This document shows, piece by piece, positions 24,730 to 36,414 of a stretch of 64,000 nucleotides of DNA. The notes beneath the pieces are model-generated. The model searched no databases. It had not been told where the DNA came from and saw nothing but the letters and a program-made list of their open reading frames with translations. Every line of letters starts with the position of its first letter. The stretch's first letter is position 1. This DNA is from Oikopleura dioica. Taxonomy: Eukaryota > Chordata > Appendicularia > Copelata > Oikopleuridae. Position numbers and translations under genes: made by a program. The DNA is taken from NCBI GenBank assembly GCA_907165135.1, contig OU015567.1:9677001-9741000 (forward strand). The letters run 5' to 3'.

Positions 24730-25188
24730 ATGCTCGTAGATCCAGATACTCAAGACGATGATATAAAAGCCTTCGAAGCGCGGCTACAAAAGTCAATCGA
24801 CAATCTCAGACCATACGCTGCAAGATGGAGGTAAGGCTAAAAGGTAGTTTATCAAATAAAGTTTTCTTAGATTATTTCTAATGCTGGTATCGATTCTTAC
24901 CGTACTATGCGCATATTTATGGCTCACTGATCCTGATACCGTAAATACCTCGTTATACACTTCCCTCCGAGCGCATCCAGTGTTCTTCTTCAGGTAAGCT
25001 CAAGTATGCGATCAACTGATTTTACCCTTCATATTTTTAGCTCGCTGACCCTTATCGTGTTATTTACCATCGGAGTCCACAAAAGAGTTGTGGCGCCTTC
25101 GATTCTAGTCCAACGCCTAAGAATATGCCTGGCGGACTTTGGATTCTCAATAACAGAAAACGGGACTTTAATAAACAAGGGAAACTAA
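24730..25188 (+). CDS. CNEP1R1: Nuclear envelope phosphatase regulatory subunit 1
   Basis: Three exons (24730-24830, 24871-24993, 25041-25188) encode 123 residues, close to the 125 of vertebrate CNEP1R1. Shown are the N-terminal LKAFE-like helix (DIKAFEARLQKSI), the arginine before the first membrane segment, two transmembrane helices around residues 35-55 and 72-90, and the conserved GVHKRVVAPSIL and LADFGFSI motifs. The protein binds the CTDNEP1 phosphatase, which dephosphorylates lipin at the nuclear and ER membrane. The start codon follows directly after CTTTTTAG, so a spliced leader could supply the whole 5' UTR. It lies 233 bp downstream of katanin p80 on the same strand. Confidence 0.9.
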
Positions 25189-25442
25189 CGATATGTCACT
25201 AGTCTAAGATATTACCTGCCGACTCTGCTCTATTATTTTTCTTAAATTTTCATTGTCTACATGTTCAAACAGATACTTTATCTTGTTACTGCGGTTTCTG
25301 ATTTGGAGATTCAAAGAGAACAAGATCTTATTCGAATTTACAAATCAGATGGAATCGAAATTAACTAAATTTGGCTGATTCAGATCTATAATTGAAAACC
25401 TATCATTTCGATTACGACCTATCTGAATCGCTCATCATAAAA

Positions 25443-28400
25443 ATGGAACCAATGCCGATGTGGGACGGCAGCATGGCGACACCTAACGGAGGAATGCACG
25501 CTTCAGGAAACCAGCAGAATCCAGCCGCACAGCAACATCATCAGCTTCACAATCAACACCAGCTCCCGCCACATTCACAGCACCAGAACGGAAATCCCAA
25601 TCACTTCAACCAGAACATGAGTAACAATCAGATGCCCCCTAGTGATAAGCATAATCCCGTCGGCGCGTGGCAGAGAGGTGGCTGGGACTCCGGCATTCAT
25701 TCAGGTGACACACATTCTTCCTTGATTTCGATTTCAAATTTAGCCGACCAAAAGTCACCTTGCATTCTTTTCTATAGTTGAAAGATCATCAAATGTAACG
25801 AAACCTTAAGGAGCTACCTCTCAGACGCCTTCAATCGTTTCCGGCCAGCACTCAGAACTGTCGGCAATCGTCAGCGAATTCTCAGAGCACATTCCCAACT
25901 TCGAGCAACAGGCCCAACAAGGTGCGCACAATCCAAATGGCCAAACAAACACATCCGCTGTGGAAGCAGCTCAAGAAATGCAACAAATGTTTGACTACCA
26001 AGACGAGGAGGGCATGGCCACAGGAAAAGTTTAAGCTCTTTCAGTTAACTTTAAGATAATTGAAGAGAAAAATTTAAAATGACAAAGTTTGAACTCATAA
26101 AAGCGATTCCAAAGCTCGTCGATTATTTGAAAAACTCTGACACTACAATTGTACAATCAGCTTCGCAAACACTTCATCAGTTTTCAAAACGAGATGCTGC
26201 CAAGAGTCAACTAATTACCCAGCGAAACGTTATTCCTACCCTAATCATCGTCCTCCAGCAGACAAACGACCCCGACACCGCCAGAGCTGTTACTGGTACT
26301 TTGCACAATGTTTCTCAGGTAAATTTAATTTTTCATTGACCAAAGAAATACGAAAAATTCTAGTCCGATCCTGGGCGAAAAATGATCTACCAATCGTCCG
26401 GAATACCTGCCTTGGTTAAAGTTCTCCAGTGCTCGGTAGATGCCGTCGTTTTCTACGCTATCACTACTATCCACAATCTTCTTCTCCACATCAAAGAGTC
26501 CAAGCAAAACCTACGCCAGACAAACGGTCAGTTTCTTATTACATACTGTCTAGTCAACGATCCTTTTAGCGACCCATCTGATGGTAGATCTCTTGCAGAA
26601 AAAGGGGAATGTTAAATTCCTGGCGATTTGTACCGATTGTCTGCACCTCCTTTCCTACCAACACAACGACACAAAAATGCAAATGTTCCAAGCCGGCGCC
26701 GCGCATCACCTAATCAACATAATGAACCAGAATACTTACGAAAAGCTTCTTTGGACAACCTCGAGAGTTTTGAAAGTCCTCTCCGTCTGTAACCAGAATA
26801 AAAGGGCAATCGTTGAGGCTGGCGGAGTTCAGGTAGATATTTCCTTTCGGTGAAAAGTTAATTAATCTAATCAGGCGCTTGGGCTTCATCTTCAAAACGG
26901 CTCGTCGCGATTAATTTCAAACTGTCTTTGGACGTTGAGGAATTTATCAGACTGTGCGACTCATATTGGCGGTCTGAGTCCTCTTCTCCAGGTAATTATC
27001 AACCCGTCTGTCTGAAATGTAACTGATCTTTTTCTAAGGCGCTGTTGCAAAGGCTTAATTCGCAAGATCATCAGAACATTGTGATAGCATGTGGAACCAT
27101 TGCGAATTTGAGTTGCAATAATATACAAAATAAAGTTGACATCGTTCGCCATGGCGGAATTGAAAGCCTTCTCCGCGTCATCCAGCAGGTTGGAGATCGA
27201 GCGGAAATCGTCGAACCGGCTCTATGCGCACTCAAGCATATTACTTCTCGGTAAGATATAGAATATTTTTGTATCGCCATTTATCTTGTCTGAGCAAAAT
27301 AGAAACATCAATTTTAGGCACCCAGAAGCTGATAGAGCTCAAGCAATGGTCCGTGAAGCGATGAATGGAACGGGTCTTCAGCTTTTGCATCGCTTGATTC
27401 AGCCGGGTAGCGCGAAGCCTTCGATAAGAAAGGTAACGAGTACTTCTTGAAATCAAAGAAGACAATTTTGGATTCAGGGAGCGCTGCTGGTGATGAAACA
27501 ATTGGCTCTTGAAGCCGGATGTCGTCGAGCACTCGGCCAGGCGGATATTGTTGGAGAGTTGACTGCGATGGCGATGACTTCTGGATCATCCCTTCAACAA
27601 AACCCTGGTGATAGAGATGCGATAGTAAGAGATGAACCGTGAAGTCAGTTGATTTATTCTTTGTTTTTAGTCGACTCTCGACTCAATTTTCAACATATTT
27701 ATTGGGCTGATAAAAGAGCCAGATTTGAAGATGCGGATAAAGAGTCAACAAAACCTACCCTTTTTCATACAGGTACTTTTGAACTTTTCGCGTCACTTTT
27801 CTAACATGAATACTAGCTCTTCCATCATCAACACCTCCAAATGACAGTCGGTGCGCTTCTCGGAAACCTCTGCGTGACAGAAACCGATGTTCTTCAAGAA
27901 GTCGAGCGTAGTCAAATTCGCGAGCAGGTCGAGCGAGTCTTTCAACACAGTGAAGCCAAGCGAGTTGAAGTTGAGCGGCGGTCAAGGGGAGGTCAAATGG
28001 GAGGCCCCCCTCCTGGACAACAAGGAGGACCACCAGGGCATCCGGGTGGCTTCCAAGGGATGCCTCCAAACTCACAGCATCCTGGAATGGGCCACATGCC
28101 TCCCAACGGTCCGATGGGACATCCTGGTTTCGATCCAGCCATGGGATCTCCTCATGGACACCCTGGTCATCCAAATCATCCTGCTTATCACCAAATGCCT
28201 CCTGGAACTCCAGGACACTACGACCCCAATCAAGGATTTCCGCAGCATCATAATCCCACGATGACTCCTCCAATGACACCTGGTAACAAAAGCCTCCAAA
28301 TAATGAAGTTATTTACTTAAATTTTCAGAAACACAAATGGTTCACCCTGGTTTCCATCCAGGTCAGCCTCATCCCGGACACGGGCCTCCTCAAGGCCATC

Positions 28401-28477
28401 ACATGCCTCCCCACCAACAGCAACAACAAGCTGCTCCCCCGCAAGCGCAGATGAGTAACTGGTTTGAGCCAATTTAA
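25443..28477 (+). CDS. CTNNB1: Beta-catenin
   Basis: Twelve exons (25443-25704, 25811-26028, 26088-26318, 26364-26526, 26570-26832, 26875-26991, 27039-27250, 27318-27432, 27478-27624, 27671-27772, 27817-28282, 28329-28477) give 814 residues, every junction in phase. The N-terminal degron DSGIHSG with following Ser/Thr sites for GSK3 and CK1 is present near residue 82. The armadillo repeats run from about residue 165 to 620, with the family sequences LWTLRNLSD and [13 protein letters not shown]. The tail of about 150 residues is extraordinarily rich in Gly, Pro, His and Met and ends in NWFEPI rather than the DTDL PDZ ligand of vertebrates. It acts in cadherin adhesion and Wnt signalling. The N-terminus before the degron is Gln/His/Asn-rich. 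Confidence 0.96.
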
Positions 28478-29204
28478 CAATCGCGGAATCACAAAAAAAA
28501 CTGACAAAAAATCGTATTTCTTCCCACCCACTGCGTCTCAAGAATAATTCTTTTCTGTAAACTATTCACTGCATTCTCATTCATCTTTCTTTTTTGTTAC
28601 GGCCAAAAGAGCAAACCGGGTTTGTTTTCGTTGCCTCCTGAATTCTGTAACTTACCTTCGACCAATATTCCTGCGCTGTTTTGTTTTTGATTCCCGAAAA
28701 AGTATGCAACTGCCCTGTTTCGAACCGAAATTCAACCCCGTCAAAAAGCCAATATTCGAGCTACTTCGTTCCTCGAAATCTTCCCACGAAAAAAGCCTTC
28801 CCTCATGTACAATTTCCAAAAAGAAAAAAAAACGAAAAATGACACACTCGCTCAGACTCCTGGAAATGCAGATGCGTTAAAATCCACTTGCCATGTTTCT
28901 TTATTACACGTTTATAATTTCTATCATTAGTAAAAAGAAAACTCTGCAGTACACTCCCACATCCAAACTCGTTACAGTTTAGTACAGCAAATAAATCAAG
29001 TTCAACGATCAATCTGTTGTCTCGTTAATTTTTAAAGAGTGTATGTTCAACAGGCAGTTGGCCTAGATAGCATCAACCTAGAGGGAGGAATCTAGACGTC
29101 TGAAATTGCGGTTTTATGATCCCCTGTAATCCCAATAACCTTTTCCAACAGATTGGTCTTCAGCTTGTGGAAAAGTCATTGTTCACAGAGAGACTTTTTT
29201 CAGA
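28478..29204. other. Beta-catenin 3' UTR and NF-YC upstream region
   Basis: No coding feature is supported in this 727-bp gap. The first part is T-rich and probably 3' UTR; AAATAAATC near 28990 may be its poly(A) signal. The last bases end in a strong acceptor, GACTTTTTTCAG, directly before the NF-YC start. Confidence 0.45.
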
Positions 29205-31231
29205 ATGATAAACCCAGAGCAGCAGCAACCACAACAGAGCGATATGCAACAGGCCCTGGCTGATTTTTGGCAGCATCGTATTGCCGAGGTTTGTTTCAGC
29301 TGCCTGTATCAGGAGCGTACAAGTTAATTCAGATGCGATCCTTGAGACCTGATCATTTCAAGCAGCAGGAGTTGCCGCTTGCGCGAATAAAAAAAATCAT
29401 GAAAGTAAGTTTTTGTCCTTTTTAAATAGTCTTTGTTGCCCTCTAATTTTTATTGGCAAATTACAGTCACAGTTACAGGCTAATTTTAATCTCGTAAAGC
29501 ACAGTGACAAGGGATACAACACTACATGCATATTGATGTGCATAAATATAAATCTGAGAAGAGAGGAGGAGAGAGTGTGCGGCGGTATACTGGGGCTCTT
29601 AGATAGATTTGTGGGGTCATCTTTTGAAGAGTAGGCATTCATTGATTTTCTGTGACAGATCTCAATAACAGTAATCCGCTCATAGATCCTTTTTCTTTCT
29701 GTTTTTTTACTCTCCGTCTTTTTTACTTGCAAAGAGAATAATTTTTGGAAAGTTGCATAAAAGGTGATTAATATTTTGCACAAAAGTACGTAGATAAGCC
29801 GCGTAGAATCCAATATAAGAAGCACATTATGTATTCCGTTTCGAACTCAGTGTGGAACATGTTTGCGTTAAAAATAGATTCACAGGATTGAAGTTAAATC
29901 CAATTAGGACGATAGAAATAATTATCTGTCGCGTTCTTGTCTCATGTTGAATTCAGATCGATGAAGATGTCCGAATGATTAGCTCGGAAGCGCCGCTTCT
30001 TTTCGCTAAAGCCGCTCAAGTTTTCATCAATGAGGTAAGATGCAACCTAAGAGCTGCGCTAGAGAAAAATACCACTCTTAATTTCTTTCTAATGCCAATT
30101 TCTTCGTGGTGCCTCTCTAAGTTTTCTTTGTAAGCGTGATTTTCGCTTAAGAGTATCATTGAAAATCGCTAGGAGTTATTTTAGTCTTTATCGCAACGAT
30201 GGCATCGTAAGTTTTTATTTAATTTTATCTCTCTCGTGAAAGCTTGGCGAGTTTAACTAAAGTAAATGCTAAATTATGAGAAATTATAATCATATCCATC
30301 CTATCATTCCTATCATGGAACAAGATCGAAATTCGTTTCATCAAGGCCGTTTTGTAAAAAGAGAGCTTGTCCTTATTTGATTTTCTTAGAGAAAAGAAAC
30401 CATTCCATTTTCCGATAAGCATGTCACCTTAAAAGCTAACCTTGTCTGAATCTTTTCAAATCGCGACCGCAAATTGAAATAGGGGAGTAATTTTATCGAT
30501 TGGGCGCTATCGATTCTGTAATGTTTTTTGTTGAATTTTTAAAAATTTAATATACCTCGTTCTCTGCCTCGTTCGACAATGAGTGGCTCCATTACAATGT
30601 TAAACAATTTCATTACATTTTTGGCTAGCTGACTCTCCGCGCCTGGATTCATACTGAGGACTCGAAGCGACGTACTCTTCAGAGAAACGACATCGCCATG
30701 GCTGTCCACAAGTTCGACCAGGTAAAACGGAATAAACCCCACTCAAGCAGAGCCCCTTGCTATTTTATTTATTCAGTGTCGTTGACTCAGTATCCTTTCA
30801 CTTAACGTCATTAACAGTGACTTTAGTTTGACTTTCTAATTGACATTGTTCCACGCGACGAAATTCACAAACAATCCTCACAAAGGAAAGGGCTTATATT
30901 CAATATTCAAGAGCAATTGATTCTCAAGTCAGGGATGCGCAAAGAAAAAAACGAAAGCAAATATTTTCTTGCAGGTTGTTTAAAAGTATATAAATAAGTC
31001 CTTAAAGAAGCACCGCATCAGTTGTTCACACGACATCTTCACAGCCGATGGTCGCCACTTCTGGCGCGGGAGGACAGACGGTAAGTCAATAACTCAGAGA
31101 GAGGGGGAGTGGGAGAGAAAATAGATTTACTGGCCTTTCTGTGCTCATCATTTATTTTTCAGTATTACGTGACACTAACAGCTTCCGAGCTAAACGGCAA
31201 CCAACAAGTCGTCATTCAAAATCCGCAATAA
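29205..31231 (+). CDS. NFYC: NF-Y subunit C (CCAAT-binding factor)
   Basis: Seven exons (29205-29288, 29333-29404, 29957-30034, 30629-30721, 30827-30927, 31011-31080, 31163-31231) encode 188 residues. The histone-fold core is unmistakable: [70 protein letters not shown] and [12 protein letters not shown]. It dimerises with NF-YB and the pair recruits NF-YA to CCAAT boxes. The tail is short (about 70 residues) compared with the Gln-rich activation domain of vertebrates, and ends [17 protein letters not shown]. The fifth donor and sixth acceptor are less certain; the acceptor is a tandem AAGAAG. Two introns of 552 and 594 bp are unusually long for this window. The ATG follows TTTTTTCAG by one base. 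Confidence 0.92.
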
Positions 31232-31481
31232 GCAGCAGCCCAGCTGGATTGGCCAATTGCTCGCCAATTTGAACAACGTTGAATCTCCAACAATTCCAAA
31301 CAAATTCTTTTCCGATGCTTTTCAAAAAATGATCGGAATTATCTCTACTGCCCGATTTCCTTTTTATAAAGGTCTTACTTCTTCGACCTTGAATTTACTA
31401 GACAAAATACTTGTGCTTTTACTGAATTGAAATCAACGACGAGTACCACTTTTAGACTGAAGTAAAAACGGATGTCTTTAA

Positions 31482-33015
31482 ATGGAGGGTTTTGAAATCA
31501 ACGAACAGATCGGAAAAGTAAGTTTTTATTATAACCAGTGATAAGTTTAACCGTAGGGATTTTTCTCAACCGTTTACGCGGCGCGAATATGTAATGAAGA
31601 CAGAAAAATCGCAATGAAAGTGATTGACTTGACAAGCGCATCAAAGGGAGGGCGACTCAGACTGAGAGGAATCGGCGTTCAATAATTAACGCTAATTTTC
31701 TGAGAACCCTTCAACTTCATCTCAAGGATAAATCAATTTTGACACCGAGGAAAAGAAAGATCGTTACAACGCGAGATTGAAATATCGAAGAAAGTAAAGA
31801 GGTATTCTTTAGAAAACAATACGAGATTCTAAGAGGATTTTAGTGAAAATTGCGTTGAGCTAGTGGCACATTTCCAGCATCAAAACTTGTGAGTAGCCGT
31901 GTTTTCGTGTGCGCGTGTGAGAAAAGGAAAGCCAAGTGTTCTGAGGTACATATTTTATGAAGAGAGTACCAAAAATAACAGCTCGTTTCAGGCATTACCT
32001 TGCTTATGAGTTCATGCCCTCTGGTGACCTCCAAAATTTGATTTTCAAAACGGGAAAAATGAACTCAACGAAAAGTCATAGGCAGGGCTCCGAATGAATC
32101 CAAGGAGACTTCAAATTAAAGTAATTTCTTCGGCGAATTTAAAAATTTATCAAATCTGAATTCGAAAGGTGCCCGCGATTAGCGTGATCAGCCAAATCCT
32201 CTCCGGCCTCGTCCATATTCACACGCTGCAAATTATTCATCGAGGTACAATTGAGCTTTTGTCTTTGGCTTTTTCACTTTTCGAGCGATTTAGATTTAAA
32301 GCCTGCAAATATTTTACTTGACGCAGAACGTGGCAGCTTCAAAATCGCCGACTTTGGCCTCGCCATAGAGAGTAAAGGAACACGAGCGTGGTTCGGCCAC
32401 GCTGGAACCGCGGGCTTCATTGCGCCTGAAGTCTATCTTCGACAAAGCTACGATGAGCAAGTCGATTGTTGGTGCTTGGGTGCCATTTACGCTTTTATAG
32501 CGACGGGAAGGCCGATTTTCTGGAGCGAAGATAAAGGTGCTATTATCTTTCTATTGTTGATTTAACCCCTTAGCGGCTAAGCCGAAGGTCAACTAAAATA
32601 GATATCTATTTTCTCTTTACTGATGTAAACACAAGATTACGCCAGTACTGAAGATGACCTGAAATAATATCGAAAATGTTCTACTAACAAACTAGTGAAT
32701 AATATAAACTTTACATGGTAGACTAAAGAACCTCTCTTACATTTTATGAATTCGGCATTTAAAAATGACCTTTGGGACTTGTTCATCTTGGTCAATTCAT
32801 GAGTAAATCATCAGATATGACTGCTTTAGAGAATCTTAAAAACGCGTTCAGATGTCATCCGTTCTCTCGTTCTTGACACAAGCAAGAGGGACGCGTGTAT
32901 AAATGAATTTCTTTCTGAAATGGACGAACTTGGTCAGGTGCTGATTCAAAACACATTGTGTGATGTGGACTCCCGTGCAAGATCAACTTCTATTTTGAAA
33001 CTTTTTATAAGATGA
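31482..33015 (+). CDS. CAMK-like protein kinase, exon joins partly unresolved
   Basis: Exons visible at 31482-31517, 31557 to about 31675, about 31770-31801, 31844-31888, 31992 to about 32085, 32169-32244, 32294-32536 and 32852-33015. Together they show a complete kinase: glycine loop IGKGFFSTVYAA, the lysine in IAMKVIDL, the helix-C Glu in LQREIEIS, HRDLKPANILLD, DFGLA and APEVY. The DFGLA context resembles the neighbouring CaMKII, so it may be an old duplicate. Two junctions lack an obvious GT donor in phase; non-canonical G-initial donors would fit. The C-terminal part has no calmodulin-binding or association domain that I can see. It ends 28 bp before the CaMKII start, suggesting co-transcription. 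A degenerating gene is the alternative. Confidence 0.6.
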
Positions 33016-33043
33016 AAAGAAAAATAGCGAGAATACTTTAAGA

Positions 33044-34767
33044 ATGTTTACAGATCTATACGAGATTCGCGAGGAGGTCGGGAAGGGCGCATTTTCAGTC
33101 GTGAAAAAATGCGTTTCGCGGAAAACGAAGCAAGAATTCGCCGTCAAAATCATCACAACGAGCAAGCTGACGAAACGCGACTTTGAAAAACTCGAAAGAG
33201 AGGCGCGCGTCTGCCAAAAATTACGCCATAAGAACATTGTCCGTCTCCATGAAACCTTTGATCAAGGAGGATAGTGAGTAACATATCAAACGTATTGGTT
33301 TTTAACGATTATTTTAGTCACTACATGCTCTTTGATTTGATTACCGGTGGCGAGTTGTTTGAAGATATCGTGACGAGAGAGTACTACTCCGAACGCGAAG
33401 CTTCGAGATGTATTCAACAGATTCTCGAAGCCGTCTCTTTCTGCCACAAAAATGATGTTGTTCACAGAGGTACTGCTTGATAAAAGACGCCCTATCTTAC
33501 ACAAGCGTAGATTTGAAACCTGAAAACCTCCTTCTTGATTCAAAGCGGCCAAACGCAGCAATCAAACTCGCAGATTTCGGCCTCGCCATCGAGTGCCAAG
33601 GAAACAAACCTGATCATTTCGGTTTTGCTGGAACACCCGGTTATCTCTCCCCAGAAGTCATTAAAAAGGAAAAATACAACAAACCCGTGGATATGTGGGC
33701 CGTCGGCGTCATTCTTTATATCTTGCTCGTTGGTTATCCTCCCTTCTGGTAGTTTTTCGTGCTCTTTCTATAGAATCATTCTCTTTTTAGGGAAGAAGAT
33801 GCGAAAGCTATGTATGAAATTATCAGGGAAGGCAAATACAGCTATCCATCACCCGAATGGGACACAGGTTTGAAATCCCTGTATTCCTCCTTCGAATCTA
33901 TCGTGTCTTTCTAGTATCAAGAGATGCGAAACAGTTGATTGATAGCATGCTCCGAGTAGACCCAAACAAACGAATCACTGCTGTTGAAGCACTTAGGCAC
34001 CCGTGGATTTGCAATCGCGAAAAAGTTGCTAACGCTGTTCATCGTCAGGTAATCAAGTCGATCAAATTCAAGCTCTACATCTTTTCAAGGAAACCGTCGA
34101 CTGCATCAGAAAGTTCAACGCTCGGCGAAAGATGAGAGCTGCCGTTACCGCAGTGAAATTGACGAACATCTTCGGCAGAGATTCTGAATCGACGAAAAAG
34201 TCGAACGACTCCAACTCGCAAAATCAAGAATCAAGCTCTGAAGAAGTCAAGCTGGAGATCAAATCGGACGCGAAATCTGAAGGCGAGAGCGACGCTGAGG
34301 ATGAAAAGCTTCTGAAACGCGAAGTTCAACGGGTAGATTTTGAAATATTGACTTGATTCTTCACGTATATTTAGGCGTTTGACTCGCTTCAAGAAGCAAT
34401 CCAGTCGCGCAACTTCGAAAACTTCAAAAAATATGTTTCGAAGTCGGTGACTTCGTATGACCCGGCGGTTTCTGTCCTGGTCAAAGGCCTCGAATACCAC
34501 AAGTTCAACTTATCAGAAGGATCTAGTAAATCTCGCACAACAATAACGAACCAACAAGTCAAGATGCTGTCGAAAACAAGCGCTATCACTACTTGTGTCG
34601 TTCTCCAGCAGCGGCTTCGCGATGGAAATCCGGTAAGAGACCCGAAGCTGAAACTAACAAGGACTAAAATGTAATTACGTTTTCAGGAGACTCAACAATT
34701 CTGCGAGACACGCACCTGGACAAAAACCGGCAGTGCTTGGAAGAATTGCCACATTCATCGAAGCTAG
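33044..34767 (+). CDS. CAMK2: Calcium/calmodulin-dependent protein kinase II
   Basis: Eight exons (33044-33273, 33318-33469, 33511-33748, 33791-33867, 33915-34048, 34090-34332, 34375-34632, 34687-34767) give 470 residues, all in phase. The kinase domain is complete ([39 protein letters not shown]-type segment). The autoregulatory segment [17 protein letters not shown] contains the Thr equivalent to Thr286 and the calmodulin site. A Ser/Glu-rich linker of about 60 residues follows, then the association domain ending [20 protein letters not shown], which forms the dodecameric hub. A Ca2+/calmodulin-activated Ser/Thr kinase. The ATG lies one base after the acceptor-like ACTTTAAG and 28 bp after the upstream kinase stop, consistent with an operon and trans-splicing. 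Confidence 0.95.
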
Positions 34768-35377
34768 AATGGTGCTACTTATTTATAGACATGCTCAAGC
34801 AACTTTCCCGCGAAGCATGTCCAGACAAACTCATCAGAATAATGAGAATATTTTTGCCGAACTGCCATTTGATTATTTTTATATTTTATCATTCAACGCG
34901 AACGTTTTCGCCTCGTCTAACAAAGTACTATCAAAATATGCTTGATGAAATGAGTTTTGATAACGCCATCTTGTATAAAAAGAAAAAAATAGTTGCAAAA
35001 AACTTGTGTTTTACTGTTCTTGTAAGCCTGTTGTCTCCCCACTCGCGAAATTTCGAAGTACAGATTCTTCCATATCATTTAAAAATAACTTTTATTTCAA
35101 CCAACTTTTCCTGTACAAAAAGAAAACAAAAACTAAATCTTCAATGCAAAAAATATCTTCATTCCAAAAACAATTAAACTTGTTCGAATTGAATTTTATT
35201 AAACTACAGTACTCGCTCATTTTTTCTCGAAATTCTGTCTAATTTTCAAGCATCCGAAAGAAACAAAATCCAGTTAGAGAGCCTGTCATTTAGTCAAATG
35301 TCGCCGGTAATAGTTTAAGTCATTTTATTGCCAAGTTTTCTGTAGAGCCGGTAGTATTTCAGGCCCAAAAGAAATCT
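34768..35377. other. Intergenic region after CaMKII
   Basis: AT-rich sequence with no supported gene. Open frames are short and of low-complexity composition. It presumably begins with the CaMKII 3' UTR. Confidence 0.4.
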
Positions 35378-35952
35378 AGATGAATTACCATAAGAATTTT
35401 TCGGGCAAAAATTTTTTTGAGATATTGGTATATTCTGAAAGCCCGTGAAAAATTATACAGAATCACCAAATTCTAGGGTCAGATGACGTCATTATGACGT
35501 CATCGGGCTGATTTGAAAATGTTGTCTTTGGAACGCTTTTTCGAGCCGAAAACGTTTTTTAATTTTATTTTTCTCGACGGATTCGAATTTTCCATAAAAA
35601 ACTACGTAGGGACCCGGGATCAAACCATTGAATATCACCCATTACCGACCGGTTCAATTTTTGAAACCGGTCGGTTCGAAAAATAAACCTCGGGTCCCTA
35701 CGTAGTTTTTGATGGCGAACAACATGCCATCAATAAAAAAATCTATTTCCAGCAAAAACCGCCTCAAAAAGTGTTCCAAAGTTTCATCAATTTGGAGCCT
35801 TTTCGGACATTTATTAATCATAAATGACGTCATAATGACGTCATTGAGCGCTAGAAATTTGGAAATCGACTAATTTTGACTTGGGCTTTCAGAATATGTT
35901 CTTATCTGAAAAAAATTTTTTTTGGCCAAAAAATTCTTATGGTAATTCATCT
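35378..35952. mobile_element. Palindromic MITE with long terminal inverted repeats
   Basis: The 575-bp element has inverted ends starting AGATGAATTACCATAAGAAT and extending about 75 bp to CTGAAAGCCC on each side. Inside, each arm carries a paired TGACGTCA-type palindrome (near 35482-35501 and 35823-35842), then a second inverted pair, AAACTACGTAGGGACCCG and its complement, and a central hairpin GACCGGTTC/GAACCGGTC-like. The whole can fold on itself. No open frame is credible. The immediate flanks do not show a clean target-site duplication; a TA-type duplication is possible but shifted. Confidence 0.8.
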
Positions 35953-36414
35953 CTAAAGCATTTGCTTGAATTCGTAGAGAAAATATATTTGTCAAGTTAG
36001 TCACTTACGTACGAATCCTTTTAACGGTCTTTTTATGACCCTGAGGGGTTGATAAAAAGCCTTTCTTTTTGTAAATGAATCTTTCAGGATCGTAAAAGGG
36101 CCAGAAAGTCCAAATTATAGAGCTACTCACTTACCTACTTGTATAATTCCTCCAGTCAAAGTTTTGACAAAAATAAAAGTTCATTTTCCCACTATGTTTC
36201 ATCTCGCTCTCAATTCTCTCAAAAATAAAATCATCAAAATAGAAACAAGCTCTTCTTTCGTTATTTTTCAGGCGAAAGATCCGTTTTCGAATGAAAGACT
36301 TGCAAAGAAAGAACTATTTACTGAACCTGAAGCTCGAACTTCTGAAAATTCAACTGCGAACTTCTTCCTAAACAAAGTGGAGAATGGATTATTTTAGACG
36401 AGAAAGAGCGTCGA
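35953..36414. other. Region upstream of tra2-like gene
   Basis: No supported gene in this 460-bp stretch. A short frame near 36164-36397 has no family match. TTATTTTAG at 36389-36397 is a good acceptor followed by ACGAGAAAG and the next start codon, so trans-splicing to a leader is plausible. Confidence 0.4.
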
